52,265 bases of DNA. Origin: Selenomonadaceae bacterium (GTDB lineage Bacteria; Bacillota; Negativicutes; Selenomonadales; Selenomonadaceae). The first letter of the stretch is position 1. The number at the start of each line of letters is the position of its first letter. Location: assembly GCA_017475745.1 (NCBI GenBank), contig JAFVEZ010000024.1, positions 1-52,265 of the forward strand, read 5' to 3'. A program made the translations under genes and the position numbers. Below are positions 16,957 through 24,541 of this stretch, piece by piece. The notes under the pieces were generated by a model. That model was not told the DNA's origin and did not search any database. It saw only the letters and a program-made list of their open reading frames with translations.

Positions 16957-17169
16957 TTATCTCTCGATATAGAGATAGTAAAACGCATATGTCATTGTAA
17001 CGAATAAGGCAATCAAAAACACGCTTTAGAACCTTATTGCATCAACTACTAATTGAAAGAGGTTCACATCGTCAATAGCAAACGCTGATGAGAGTTTATC
17101 GGCAAAAATAATCAGAATTGATGCCATCAATATACCTTCGACAACAGCAGATTTTATGCAAAGGTCCAT
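16957..17169 (-). pseudogene. small membrane protein gene with in-frame stop
   Basis: From ATG 17169 a 47-codon frame encodes M-D-L-C-I-K followed by a hydrophobic helix (VVEGILMASILIIFA) and ends in TAA at 17026. The same frame continues open for 22 more codons with a second hydrophobic helix (VFLIALFVTMTYAFYYLY) to a TAA at 16957. The simplest reading is a two-helix protein of about 70 residues broken by a nonsense change. A genuine 47-residue protein is the alternative. The ribosome binding site is weak (AAGAGAG, distant). It lies between the GGDEF gene and pth on the same strand. No family is recognised. Confidence 0.35.
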
Positions 17170-17245
17170 TTCGTTTAGTTTCTCTCTTCACATTGGTTCC
17201 ATAGATTATTATTTATTATTATTTGATATTCAGCGAATCATCACA

Positions 17246-18535
17246 TTAAATTATATTTTCCATTTCAAATTTTAGTTTACATTCAGCAGATATATTTACT
17301 TTATTCCAATTTGCAAGAATCCTGTCTCTGATGACTTCTCTTTCCTTTGAGCCAGCTTCCATTAAAAGCAATAAAAATTTATTGCTGCCGTTCTGAGTAA
17401 TACAATCGCTGCGGCGTAGTGTTTTCAACAATGTATTACGAAATTCATCTATATTCGATTGAGTTTGAGTTTCGATGGTAATCTGCATTAGCTGCACATC
17501 TCTTTCGTAACTTTCAACCAATCTACACAAAAACCTATAAATTGTCTTGAAGTCATTCAAACCAAGGAAGTAGGCACCAGGTTCTCTATTTCTTTCACCG
17601 AGTATCATTCTCATTTGAGAGATGCCTTTTTGAGATGATACGGTTTCTTCTTTGTGATTGTTACTACCAAAGAAGGCGCAACCGTGCTTGCCATTCTGTT
17701 TTACCTTATAGAGCGCTTGATCTGCCTTGTGGCACAAAGACGAGAAGTCAGTACCTTCATCGGGAACAAAAACCGCGCCGATTGAAGTACCTAGAGGAAT
17801 ATTCATATCAGCGCCCATATATTCCTTCGCAGACTTAATCAACTGTGCATTGAGCCAAGTGGTTTTCTCAATTATAACCGCTTCTTCACGAATATGCTGA
17901 CAGAAGGCAATGAACTCATCACCGCCCATTCGTCCTGCCAAATCAGAGGACCGAATGACTTCCTTGATGAGTTCAGAGAAGCGAATGAGAATCTTGTCGC
18001 CCATATTGTGACCGTAGAGATCGTTGACGAGTTTGAAACTGTCCAGATCAATCATGAGTAGAACACCCTGCTGAGTGCTGCACATCTTACCTATTTCACG
18101 CTGAGAGGCAGCTTTATTCAACAGACCTGTCATTAGATCGGTATCTGCTGCTTGCTTAAGTCCGTGGATTTTATCAAGATTCATTAGAATGTTGTCAACG
18201 CGACGCAACAGGACATCAGCCTTAAATGGCTTGCGAATATAATCAACAGCGCCAACTTCAAATCCTTTACTTTCGCTCTCATCGCGCTCATCTGCAGTCA
18301 TGAACATTACCGGCACCGGCTCGACGCTCTTTGTCTGTAGGATTTTGTGAAGCTCGTAACCGTCCATTTCTGGCATTAATAAATCTGACAGTACCATGTC
18401 AGGTTTTTCTGATTCAAATAACTTCACGGCTTCTGCACCCGATAAAGCAGAAATAATTTCGTATCGCTTGGCTAACATTCTCGATGTAATCATAAGCATT
18501 AACTTATCATCATCGACTACCAATATTTTCGGCAT
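17246..18535 (-). CDS. response regulator with GGDEF diguanylate cyclase domain
   Basis: The 429-residue protein has an N-terminal receiver (Asp51 in LSDLLMPEMDG, Lys in DYIRKPF) and a GGDEF domain with LMIDLDSFKLVNDLYGHNMGD and GGDEF at 204-208. RSSD at 195-198, five residues before GGDEF, is an intact c-di-GMP inhibitory I-site. It should be an active, feedback-inhibited PleD-like cyclase. Residues from about 300 to the end form an extra region with scattered similarity to a degenerate second cyclase domain. It follows secF by 34 nt on the same strand, an unusual neighbour. Confidence 0.9.
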   Translation of the reverse strand: MPKILVVDDDKLMLMITSRMLAKRYEIISALSGAEAVKLFESEKPDMVLSDLLMPEMDGYELHKILQTKSVEPVPVMFMTADERDESESKGFEVGAVDYIRKPFKADVLLRRVDNILMNLDKIHGLKQAADTDLMTGLLNKAASQREIGKMCSTQQGVLLMIDLDSFKLVNDLYGHNMGDKILIRFSELIKEVIRSSDLAGRMGGDEFIAFCQHIREEAVIIEKTTWLNAQLIKSAKEYMGADMNIPLGTSIGAVFVPDEGTDFSSLCHKADQALYKVKQNGKHGCAFFGSNNHKEETVSSQKGISQMRMILGERNREPGAYFLGLNDFKTIYRFLCRLVESYERDVQLMQITIETQTQSNIDEFRNTLLKTLRRSDCITQNGSNKFLLLLMEAGSKEREVIRDRILANWNKVNISAECKLKFEMENII

Positions 18536-18569
18536 TGCAGAAACCTCCTGTCATTTCAGCAGCTAGTGA

Positions 18570-19484
18570 TTAATCAGCTTTTACAGATCTGCTTTTTCTC
18601 TTCTGTTCAGCCCAGTTGCGTAGAGTCAACCAGAGCGGACTTGCAATGAAGATTGAAGAGTAACAGCCGCTTGCGAAGCCGATTATCAATGCAAAGGCAA
18701 AATCCTTTGTAGTTTCGCCGCCGAAGAAGTAAAGTGCCAAAACGGTGAACATACAGGTAAAGACAGTATACAACGAACGAGTCAAAGTTTGATAGATTGA
18801 GCGGTTGACAAGCTCATTAATATCGCCACCGCGTCTAAAGTGTAGCTTCAAGTTCTCTCTGATTCGATCGAAAATAACTATAGTATCATTGATAGAGTAA
18901 CCGACTATCGTCAGCAACGCCGCAACGAAGGAAGAGTCAATCTGTCGCTGAGTGAACGAGAAGAAGGCAAGTACAATCAATATATCGTGAACGAGTGCAA
19001 TGACGGCAGCGATGCCAAATCTAAACTCGAATCTGTAAGCAATGTAAAGGATAATCAATCCCCAAGATATAACCAGTGCCATGACGGCATTAGTTATCAA
19101 TTCGCCGCCGATTGTAGCACCAACTTTCTCTTCACGCATAACCTCATAGTTGCCAACAGACGAACGAATAGATGCCATAACAGCCTTGCGGTCGTTCTCC
19201 TCAAGGTCGACTGTACGGATCATCACATCAGTAGAAGTCTCAACGTCGGAAGAATCGCCTGAAAGTTGAATAGTACTGCCATCTAGACCATAAGGTTTGA
19301 GCGATTCACGAACTTGAGCGATATTTACAGGCTGTTCAAATCTTAAATCCATAATAGTGCCGCCTGTGAAGTCAATTCCAAAGTTAAATCCTCTCGTCGC
19401 CATTGAGATGAGTCCCGGAATGATGATGAGCAGCGAAAAGATAAACCAAATCTTACTTCTCTTGGCGATGTCAAAACTAGGCAT
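18570..19484 (-). CDS. secF: protein translocase subunit SecF
   Basis: The 304-residue membrane protein has six expected helices. It shows the SecF signature GFNFGIDFTGGTIMDLRF near the start, then VALVHDILIVLAFF and TIVGYSINDTIVIFDRIREN. With SecD it uses the proton gradient to help pull proteins through SecYEG. Its start overlaps the secD stop by 8 nt, the usual coupled arrangement. Confidence 0.96.
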   Translation of the reverse strand: MPSFDIAKRSKIWFIFSLLIIIPGLISMATRGFNFGIDFTGGTIMDLRFEQPVNIAQVRESLKPYGLDGSTIQLSGDSSDVETSTDVMIRTVDLEENDRKAVMASIRSSVGNYEVMREEKVGATIGGELITNAVMALVISWGLIILYIAYRFEFRFGIAAVIALVHDILIVLAFFSFTQRQIDSSFVAALLTIVGYSINDTIVIFDRIRENLKLHFRRGGDINELVNRSIYQTLTRSLYTVFTCMFTVLALYFFGGETTKDFAFALIIGFASGCYSSIFIASPLWLTLRNWAEQKRKSRSVKAD

Positions 19485-20745
19485 TTTTGTTCACCGCCTT
19501 CTTATCATTTACAAGCTTAGGATCGAACAGCAAGAAGCCGTCAGCACCGTAAGCTCCTGGAGTTTCAAATATCTTTGAAGCAATTAACCATTTGAGCAGA
19601 TACCTTGTCAAAGTGATAGCTGTAAGCATTGAGAGCACAACGCCGAGTCCAAGAGTTATTGCAAAACCTCTGATTGTACCGGTGCCGAAGAAGAATAACA
19701 CTGCTGCAGCTATAATCGTTGTGGTATTGGAATCGAAGATAGTTGTAAAAGCGCGATCGAATCCTGCGTCCATCGAGAGTCTGAGTGTTTTGCCGAGACG
19801 GTACTCCTCTTTAAAATGCTCAAATATCAGAACATTTGCATCAACCGCCATACCGATTGAGAGAATGATACCGGCAACGCCTGGTAGCGTCAAAGTTGCG
19901 TCAAGACCCTTCAAAACGGCAAGAAGAATGACAGTATAAGCCATTAAGCTAATATCTGCAATCAGACCGGAGAGTCGATAGAATATCAGCATGAAAGCCA
20001 AGACAGCACCTATGCCAATGACAAAGGCAAATTCACTCTTATCCTTGGAATCTTGACCGAGTGAAGGACCAACCGTCCTGGTCTCAATGATATTGACTTT
20101 GACGGGCAGAGCACCGCTTCTAAGGAGAACCGCCAATCTCTGCGCTTCTTCGAGAGTACGCTGACCGGAAATCTCAGCACGACCACCGAGGATAGGCTCA
20201 TTGACGACAGGATCAGTCAAAACCTCGCCGTCAAGCAGAATGGCAATCTTGCGTCCAACATTCTTCATTGTGAGATCTGCAAACTTCTTGCCGCCCTCAT
20301 CGCTAAACTCAAGGTTGACAACGTTTCTATTGTTCTGGTCTATAGCCGCCTGAGCGTCTTTGAGGTCTGTACCAGTGAGGACAGTGTTGCCCTCTTCGTC
20401 TTTAAACTCAAGCATAGCGGTCTTACCAATAGTCTGAATGGCGGAATCTGGGTCTTTGATGCCTGGTAACTCAATTATAACTCTACGTACACCCTCACGC
20501 TGGACTATAGGCTCAGTTAAACCAAGTTCATTAATGCGCTTCTCCATTATCGAGACAACGCGCTGCATGGCATCATCATTGACTTGAGCAATCTCAGTAT
20601 CTTCTGCTTCTAAGACGACGTGAGTGCCGCCCTGAAGATCAAGACCTTGGCGAATACTGTTAGCAAGCGGTCTTATAAACATAAAGAAAACGGTTACAAT
20701 GACCGCAATGCTAATTAATAGTTTTATTAGACTGTCTCTTTGCAA
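19477..20745 (-). CDS. secD: protein translocase subunit SecD
   Basis: The 422-residue protein has LGLDLQGGTHV-type residues near position 35 (GLDLQGGTHVVLEA), the periplasmic P1 region, and the membrane half with GIILSIGMAVDANVLIFEHFKEE. The start is TTG 20745, 11 nt after an AAAGGAG site. The stop of a possible 54-residue frame (20752-20916) lies 6 nt upstream. A promoter at 20970-20998 probably drives secDF. Confidence 0.95.
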   Translation of the reverse strand: MQRDSLIKLLISIAVIVTVFFMFIRPLANSIRQGLDLQGGTHVVLEAEDTEIAQVNDDAMQRVVSIMEKRINELGLTEPIVQREGVRRVIIELPGIKDPDSAIQTIGKTAMLEFKDEEGNTVLTGTDLKDAQAAIDQNNRNVVNLEFSDEGGKKFADLTMKNVGRKIAILLDGEVLTDPVVNEPILGGRAEISGQRTLEEAQRLAVLLRSGALPVKVNIIETRTVGPSLGQDSKDKSEFAFVIGIGAVLAFMLIFYRLSGLIADISLMAYTVILLAVLKGLDATLTLPGVAGIILSIGMAVDANVLIFEHFKEEYRLGKTLRLSMDAGFDRAFTTIFDSNTTTIIAAAVLFFFGTGTIRGFAITLGLGVVLSMLTAITLTRYLLKWLIASKIFETPGAYGADGFLLFDPKLVNDKKAVNKNA

Positions 20746-20751
20746 GCTGCT

Positions 20752-20916
20752 TCATTCTCCTTTGTAAGTATAATTATTGACGTTCTCAAATATCTTCAAA
20801 TTGACATATAAATTATCATAGAGCGATACTTTGATTTCACGTTCGATAACTGCCTTCTGTTTTTCTGTTAAATCGTTGTATTCTTCTTCATTGTTAAGGA
20901 TTATATATATCAGCAC
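20752..20916 (-). CDS. possible small protein directly upstream of secD
   Basis: A GTG-started frame of 54 codons encodes a charged, soluble-looking peptide (LNNEEEYNDLTEKQKAVIER, then IKVSLYDNLYVNLKIFENV). Its last codons run through the secD ribosome binding site, and its stop lies 6 nt before the secD start. It sits downstream of a good promoter and a hairpin. The start site has only a weak AAAG-type ribosome binding site. The amino-acid composition looks protein-like. No family is recognised. Confidence 0.4.
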   Translation of the reverse strand: MLIYIILNNEEEYNDLTEKQKAVIEREIKVSLYDNLYVNLKIFENVNNYTYKGE

Positions 20917-20934
20917 TTTATTTACTTTAAACTA

Positions 20935-20958
20935 AATGGCAAAAATAAACGTGCCATT
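20935..20958 (-). repeat. hairpin in the secDF leader
   Basis: AATGGCA pairs with TGCCATT over a 10-nt loop. It lies between the promoter at 20970-20998 and the small frame at 20752-20916. There is no adjacent T-run, so control of translation rather than termination is more likely. Confidence 0.5.
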
Positions 20959-20969
20959 ACGACACAATT

Positions 20970-20998
20970 ATTATATTTGATTGCCAAATCAAAGTCAA
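20970..20998 (-). promoter_or_regulatory. promoter of the secDF unit
   Basis: On the minus strand TTGACT (20993-20998) and a perfect TATAAT (20970-20975) are separated by 17 nt. It lies immediately after the stop of the CofE-like gene. Confidence 0.7.
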
Positions 20999-21004
20999 GA
21001 AGTG

Positions 21005-21673
21005 TTAGTGACTATTCTCTTGTTGATATTGTCGGAAATTCTTCAAGATACAGATAGGTGTCTTTTGTGAGGCATTACCGAATGGATTGTGCTGCAACAA
21101 GTGAGCCGCCAAAGGTGCATTTAAACCCTCTGTCGCTGCGACATATTTGGGGTTCTCCAGCTCAAGATCGTTGACATCTGCTATCATTGCGCCGAAACAG
21201 CCAAGACGTTCTTTTATATTATTGACGACATTCTCGCCATCAGCCGGACCATAGACGACACATTTGTCAAACGGCGGCATTGTACCGGTGCAGTCGTCAA
21301 TCAAAGGTGCTTGCTTGCCACCCCACTTGTAGAAGAGACCTCTAATGCCGACAAGTTTGCCCAGAAAGCCCGCAAACAGTGACAGCGTAACATGCCAAGT
21401 ACCCTCTGCGTCCATAAGTGATTGCATACCGTGAGGCGTGGCAAGAGAGCCATAGTCAGGAATGAAGCGACAACAGAATTTAGCCATGTCGCTAATATGC
21501 AGCTCATCAGGGCGAACATAACGTCCTTGGGTTATAGCAACTACACTTTCTGCAACAGTCAGTACATCATCAGCGCCGATTTTGTCCTTGGTGTATTTCT
21601 CAATCATATCTATAATATCGTCTTTATCCGTCAAGATTCGTGTTGGGACGGTCACAAGTTCTACATTAGCCAT
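21005..21673 (-). CDS. CofE-like (F420-0:gamma-glutamyl ligase domain) protein
   Basis: The 222-residue protein resembles the F420_ligase (CofE) domain. It has an N-terminal [11 protein letters not shown] strand, the [16 protein letters not shown] segment and a later [15 protein letters not shown] segment. CofE adds glutamate to coenzyme F420, but Firmicutes of this kind are not known to make F420, so another amide-ligase role is likely. A clear GAGGTGA site precedes the ATG. It follows the unknown membrane protein at 21686-22258 by 12 nt, suggesting an operon. Confidence 0.65.
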   Translation of the reverse strand: MANVELVTVPTRILTDKDDIIDMIEKYTKDKIGADDVLTVAESVVAITQGRYVRPDELHISDMAKFCCRFIPDYGSLATPHGMQSLMDAEGTWHVTLSLFAGFLGKLVGIRGLFYKWGGKQAPLIDDCTGTMPPFDKCVVYGPADGENVVNNIKERLGCFGAMIADVNDLELENPKYVAATEGLNAPLAAHLLQHNPFGNASQKTPICILKNFRQYQQENSH

Positions 21674-21685
21674 TTATCAATCACC

Positions 21686-22258
21686 TCAATCTCTAATCAG
21701 TTTGACACCTGCAAGCTGTGTCAATTCTTCAGCAGTCAGAATGATTCGTGCTACAGAAAAGTGCAGCGGCGTACGTCCGACTTCGCGATAAATAATCTCA
21801 ACAGGGAAATCAACCATGTGGCTTAATGCTTCGTTTAAAGTCATTCCTTTGCGTGCCGTCAATGTAACGATAGCCTTGAGTTTGATGACGTTACTGCCGT
21901 GGGCAATATCGCCCTTTGCAAAGAGTACCATTGCTTCAAAGTAATCGTCTTCACGTGGCACGCCGTCTACTTCAGCCTTGCCGCGAACTGCAATTCCGTC
22001 ATACTGTTCATATGGTAACTGAGGTTTTACTATACAATCAACTATCAAGGCACTCTGTTTGCCCTCGTTGACTAAATCCATTGTCGTTGAGATTGTCATT
22101 GATTTCTCATCACGACTCTCTATCTTGAAGGGCGTGCGCTCGTCCTTTTTAGGTATAACTATTTCTTGACCTTTAATGTTGAAGTACATCTTCACGACAG
22201 CGTAAAGTACAAAGTAAATGAGTACTACTGTGACTATTATGTGTTCTATTATTTCCAT
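21686..22258 (-). CDS. membrane-anchored protein of unknown function
   Basis: The 190-residue product has one N-terminal helix (about residues 7-26) and a mostly beta, soluble remainder rich in V/I strands (TISTTMDLVNEG, ALIVDCIVKPQLPYEQ, KLKAIVTLTARKGMTLNEAL). I do not recognise the family. It is cotranscribed with the CofE-like gene 12 nt downstream, and GGAGAGAG precedes the start. Topology suggests a single-pass anchor; the side of the membrane is not clear. Confidence 0.65.
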   Translation of the reverse strand: MEIIEHIIVTVVLIYFVLYAVVKMYFNIKGQEIVIPKKDERTPFKIESRDEKSMTISTTMDLVNEGKQSALIVDCIVKPQLPYEQYDGIAVRGKAEVDGVPREDDYFEAMVLFAKGDIAHGSNVIKLKAIVTLTARKGMTLNEALSHMVDFPVEIIYREVGRTPLHFSVARIILTAEELTQLAGVKLIRD

Positions 22259-22355
22259 ACTCTCTCTCCTAACTTTTTAGTTTTTTTTCAGATTTATTAT
22301 ATCAGAATGTAGCGAACTGTCAAATTTTTTGGTTATATTTTTTATCGGCAATTAC

Positions 22356-22376
22356 AAAAAAAGCCGCCAAAGCGAC
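22356..22376 (-). terminator. terminator of the antisense transcript
   Basis: On the minus strand GTCGC-TTTG-GCGGC is followed by seven T residues. It lies just beyond the sense promoter, so a transcript from the antisense promoter at 22680-22707 would cover the whole peptide unit before stopping here. Confidence 0.7.
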
Positions 22377-22388
22377 TAATCATTTTAA

Positions 22389-22417
22389 TTGACAGATTAT
22401 TTTTAGAATGATATAAT
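22389..22417 (+). promoter_or_regulatory. perfect consensus promoter of the hydrophobic peptide gene
   Basis: TTGACA (22389-22394), a 17-nt spacer and TATAAT (22412-22417) match the sigma-A consensus exactly. A transcript would start near 22424 and end at the terminator 22643-22673, about 250 nt. Confidence 0.85.
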
Positions 22418-22457
22418 TTCTTTCGGTGCTGCAAAAGCGGCAGGCGGTTAATCAATG

Positions 22458-22475
22458 ACCTCAGAAATGAGGTGA
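22458..22475 (+). promoter_or_regulatory. hairpin sequestering the Shine-Dalgarno
   Basis: ACCTCA (22458-22463), loop GAAA and TGAGGT (22468-22473) form a perfect 6-bp stem. The GAGGTGA ribosome binding site (22469-22475) lies inside the 3' arm, 5 nt from the ATG. This is the usual way type I toxin mRNAs limit translation. Confidence 0.7.
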
Positions 22476-22480
22476 CCGAT

Positions 22481-22552
22481 ATGAGCAAATTCTTCTTTGT
22501 GATCATCATGATCATAATAATACTTCTGCTCATAAGTGGAAATGCCGCCTAA
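22481..22552 (+). CDS. 23-residue hydrophobic peptide, Ibs-like type I toxin candidate
   Basis: ATG 22481 opens a 23-codon frame: M-S-K, then a core made almost only of F, V, I, M and L (residues 4-18), and the ending S-G-N-A-A. A GAGGTGA site lies 5 nt upstream inside a hairpin. The promoter is a perfect consensus, and an opposing consensus promoter reads antisense through the gene. Length, the VIIxI...LLLIS pattern and the gene arrangement resemble the enterobacterial Ibs/Sib family and, more loosely, TxpA or BsrG. Such peptides insert in the inner membrane and depolarise it when over-produced. A decayed relative lies at 9604-9689. The toxin role is inferred; the coding frame is well supported by the paired locus. 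Confidence 0.72.
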   Translation: MSKFFFVIIMIIIILLLISGNAA

Positions 22553-22570
22553 GCCTCCAACACTTAGACG
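22542..22570 (+). repeat. hairpin overlapping the peptide stop codon
   Basis: GCCGcCTAAG pairs with CTTAGaCGGC (one mismatch) over a 9-nt loop. It includes the TAA. A further perfect hairpin, GTCGAC-CGCTT-GTCGAC, lies downstream near 22618-22634 in the same predicted mRNA. Confidence 0.65.
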
Positions 22571-22642
22571 GCAACACTAGTTGTCCTTACTGACGAGCCG
22601 TTATTAACATCTATGAGGTCGACCGCTTGTCGACAGTACCCG

Positions 22643-22673
22643 AAACGCTCTGCTCTCAACGGAGCGTTTTGTT
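22643..22673 (+). terminator. terminator of the peptide mRNA
   Basis: AAACGCTC pairs with GAGCGTTTT over a 11-nt loop and is followed by GTT. On the other strand the same stem would form the 5' hairpin of the antisense RNA. Confidence 0.7.
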
Positions 22674-22679
22674 ATGTTA

Positions 22680-22707
22680 ATTATATCAAATTTAAAAACT
22701 TTGTCAA
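22680..22707 (-). promoter_or_regulatory. perfect consensus antisense promoter
   Basis: On the minus strand TTGACA (22702-22707) and TATAAT (22680-22685) are 16 nt apart. There is no gene for it to serve other than the region opposite the peptide gene before the terminator at 22356. Confidence 0.8.
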
Positions 22708-22726
22708 TCAAAATTTTAGTAGATGA

Positions 22727-22756
22727 TTGAGTCGCAATACCTTAATATGATATAAT
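22727..22756 (+). promoter_or_regulatory. promoter of tlyA-nadK
   Basis: TTGAGT (22727-22732) and TATAAT (22751-22756) with an 18-nt spacer lie 28 nt before the tlyA start. Confidence 0.6.
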
Positions 22757-22783
22757 CTAACAAATAGGATATGAGGTGAAATT

Positions 22784-23596
22784 TTGTCAAACAAAGAAAG
22801 GCTTGATGTATTGCTGGTTGAGAGGAATCTCTTTGAAAGTCGCGAACGTGCCAAGAGAATCATTATGACCGGCAAGGTTTTGGTTGATGACAAGAAGATT
22901 GATAAGGCAGGAACTTTAGTAAATCGTGACTGTGAGATTCGTCTTCTCGGTGAGGATATACCTTTTGTCAGTCGCGGCGGATTGAAACTCAACAAGGCGA
23001 TAGAAGAATTTAAAATAGACCTTAATGGAAAGATCGCTGCCGATATTGGTGCATCAACTGGCGGTTTTAGTGACTGTATGCTTCAACACGGCGCAGCGAA
23101 AGTTTACGCCATTGATGTTGGCTATGGGCAGCTTGCTTGGAAGTTGAGACAAGATTCGCGCGTTGTCAACATGGAGCGCACTAACATTAGAAATGTCACG
23201 CGCGATATGCTTGGTGATGATTTAGATTTCGTCTCAATAGATGTGGCCTTTATATCACTCGACAAAGTTCTACCCGTTGCATTTGATTTGTTGAGTGAAG
23301 ATGGTGAAGTAGTTGCACTGATAAAACCTCAATTTGAAGCAGGTCGTGAACATGTTGGTAAGAAAGGCGTTGTAAAGGATAAGGATATACACATCTCCGT
23401 CATTGAGAGAGTCTTCAATGTGGCTGAAGGATTAGGTTTTAGAGTGCAATCTCTCTCATTTTCACCAATTAAGGGTCCAGAAGGCAATATTGAATATTTA
23501 ATGCACCTATTCAAAAATAAAGATGTGCCTGTTGTTGATTTTAGTGATACTATAACTAAAATTGTCAACGAAGCACATGAGGAGCTTGATCGCTGA
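22784..23596 (+). CDS. tlyA: TlyA-family rRNA 2'-O-methyltransferase (hemolysin-A-like)
   Basis: The 270-residue protein has an N-terminal S4 RNA-binding domain (ERLDVLLVERNLFESRERAK) and a FtsJ-like methyltransferase with SAM loop ADIGASTGGFSDCML and a VSIDVAFISLDKVLP strand. TlyA enzymes 2'-O-methylate rRNA cytidines; hemolysis was an early name-giving phenotype. The start is TTG 22784, 7-8 nt after a GAGGTGA site. nadK follows with no gap. Confidence 0.92.
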   Translation: MSNKERLDVLLVERNLFESRERAKRIIMTGKVLVDDKKIDKAGTLVNRDCEIRLLGEDIPFVSRGGLKLNKAIEEFKIDLNGKIAADIGASTGGFSDCMLQHGAAKVYAIDVGYGQLAWKLRQDSRVVNMERTNIRNVTRDMLGDDLDFVSIDVAFISLDKVLPVAFDLLSEDGEVVALIKPQFEAGREHVGKKGVVKDKDIHISVIERVFNVAEGLGFRVQSLSFSPIKGPEGNIEYLMHLFKNKDVPVVDFSDTITKIVNEAHEELDR

Positions 23597-24505
23597 ATGG
23601 CAAAGCAGAATATTTTTGGCAATGTCTTTGGCAGAGAAGCCGGAATGTTGCAGCTTGCAGTCTTTCCTAATAAAAGCAAGCGAAGAGCCGGAGAGATTGT
23701 CGACAGAATTTTTCACTACTATCAAAATAAAGATGTGAGATTGGTTATGCCCGCGAGTGATGCTAGGCACTTTCATAAAGATGACTACGGTTTGCCTTGT
23801 GTTGAACGTGTCCATGTCGATATGGCGCTTTCAATCGGTGGTGACGGTACTCTCTTGGGTGTCTGCAGGAGATTCACTGGTCAGGAAGTGCCTGTTTGTG
23901 GAATCAATCTTGGAACTCTTGGATTTTTGGCTGATATTGAAGTTCAAGAGCTGGAGAGTCGTCTTGAAAAGATTATTTTGGGTGAGTATAGAATTGAGAA
24001 TCGCCTATTGTTGTCTGCATATATCAAGAATGAATATGGTGAAAAATACCTTGGCAATGCAATCAATGATGTTGTAGTCTCCAAGGGCGGTGTAGCGAGA
24101 ATGTTGAGACTAGGTCTTTATATCAATGATACGCATTTAATGAACTATCAGGCAGACGGACTGATTGTCTCCTCGCCGACTGGTTCAACGGCTTACTCAC
24201 TTTCAGCCGGCGGTCCAATCCTCAATCCAACAATCAGAGCTTTATTGTTGACTCCAATATGTGCTCATACCTTCCAAATGAGACCGCTTGTCGTTGGTGA
24301 GAATGATCAAATCCGCCTTGAAGTTTCTAACGTGCACCAAGATATCGTTGTGACTCTTGACGGACAAGAAAGCTTTTACATTCAACCGGGTGATGAGATA
24401 ATCGTCCGCAAAGCAAAAACGACTGCTCACATAGTTAAGTTTGAGGATAAGGATTATTACAAAGTCCTTCGCAACAAACTATGGAACAGCCGTCTGATGA
24501 GTTGA
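23597..24505 (+). CDS. nadK: NAD kinase
   Basis: The 302-residue enzyme phosphorylates NAD to NADP. It shows GGDGTLL (from residue 81), NDVVVSKGG and DGLIVSSPTGSTAYSLSAGGPI, all hallmark segments. The ATG directly follows the tlyA TGA, and the tlyA-nadK pair is common in Firmicutes. About 18 residues precede the usual start (LQLAVFPNKSK). An internal start is possible, but no better ribosome binding site is evident. Confidence 0.95.
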   Translation: MAKQNIFGNVFGREAGMLQLAVFPNKSKRRAGEIVDRIFHYYQNKDVRLVMPASDARHFHKDDYGLPCVERVHVDMALSIGGDGTLLGVCRRFTGQEVPVCGINLGTLGFLADIEVQELESRLEKIILGEYRIENRLLLSAYIKNEYGEKYLGNAINDVVVSKGGVARMLRLGLYINDTHLMNYQADGLIVSSPTGSTAYSLSAGGPILNPTIRALLLTPICAHTFQMRPLVVGENDQIRLEVSNVHQDIVVTLDGQESFYIQPGDEIIVRKAKTTAHIVKFEDKDYYKVLRNKLWNSRLMS

Positions 24506-24541
24506 TATCTGATTTGATTTGCAATTATGCTGCAGAGCTAA

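Larger units (their letters stand above)
22356..22673 (-). ncRNA. predicted antisense RNA covering the peptide gene
   Basis: A consensus minus-strand promoter (22680-22707) and a minus-strand terminator (22356-22376) bound a transcript of up to about 318 nt. It is fully complementary to the peptide mRNA, including coding region, Shine-Dalgarno hairpin and terminator. It may end earlier, at the hairpin opposite 22542-22570. It is predicted only from sequence, in the manner of Sib or RatA antitoxin RNAs. Confidence 0.6.

Noticed and set aside
16957..17028. Selenocysteine read-through in the small membrane frame
   Set aside because: The internal stop is TAA, not TGA.
22342..22533. Minus-strand open frame of 63 codons across the peptide locus
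   Set aside because: It crosses the antisense terminator and is antisense to the peptide gene. The composition is not protein-like and there is no ribosome binding site.
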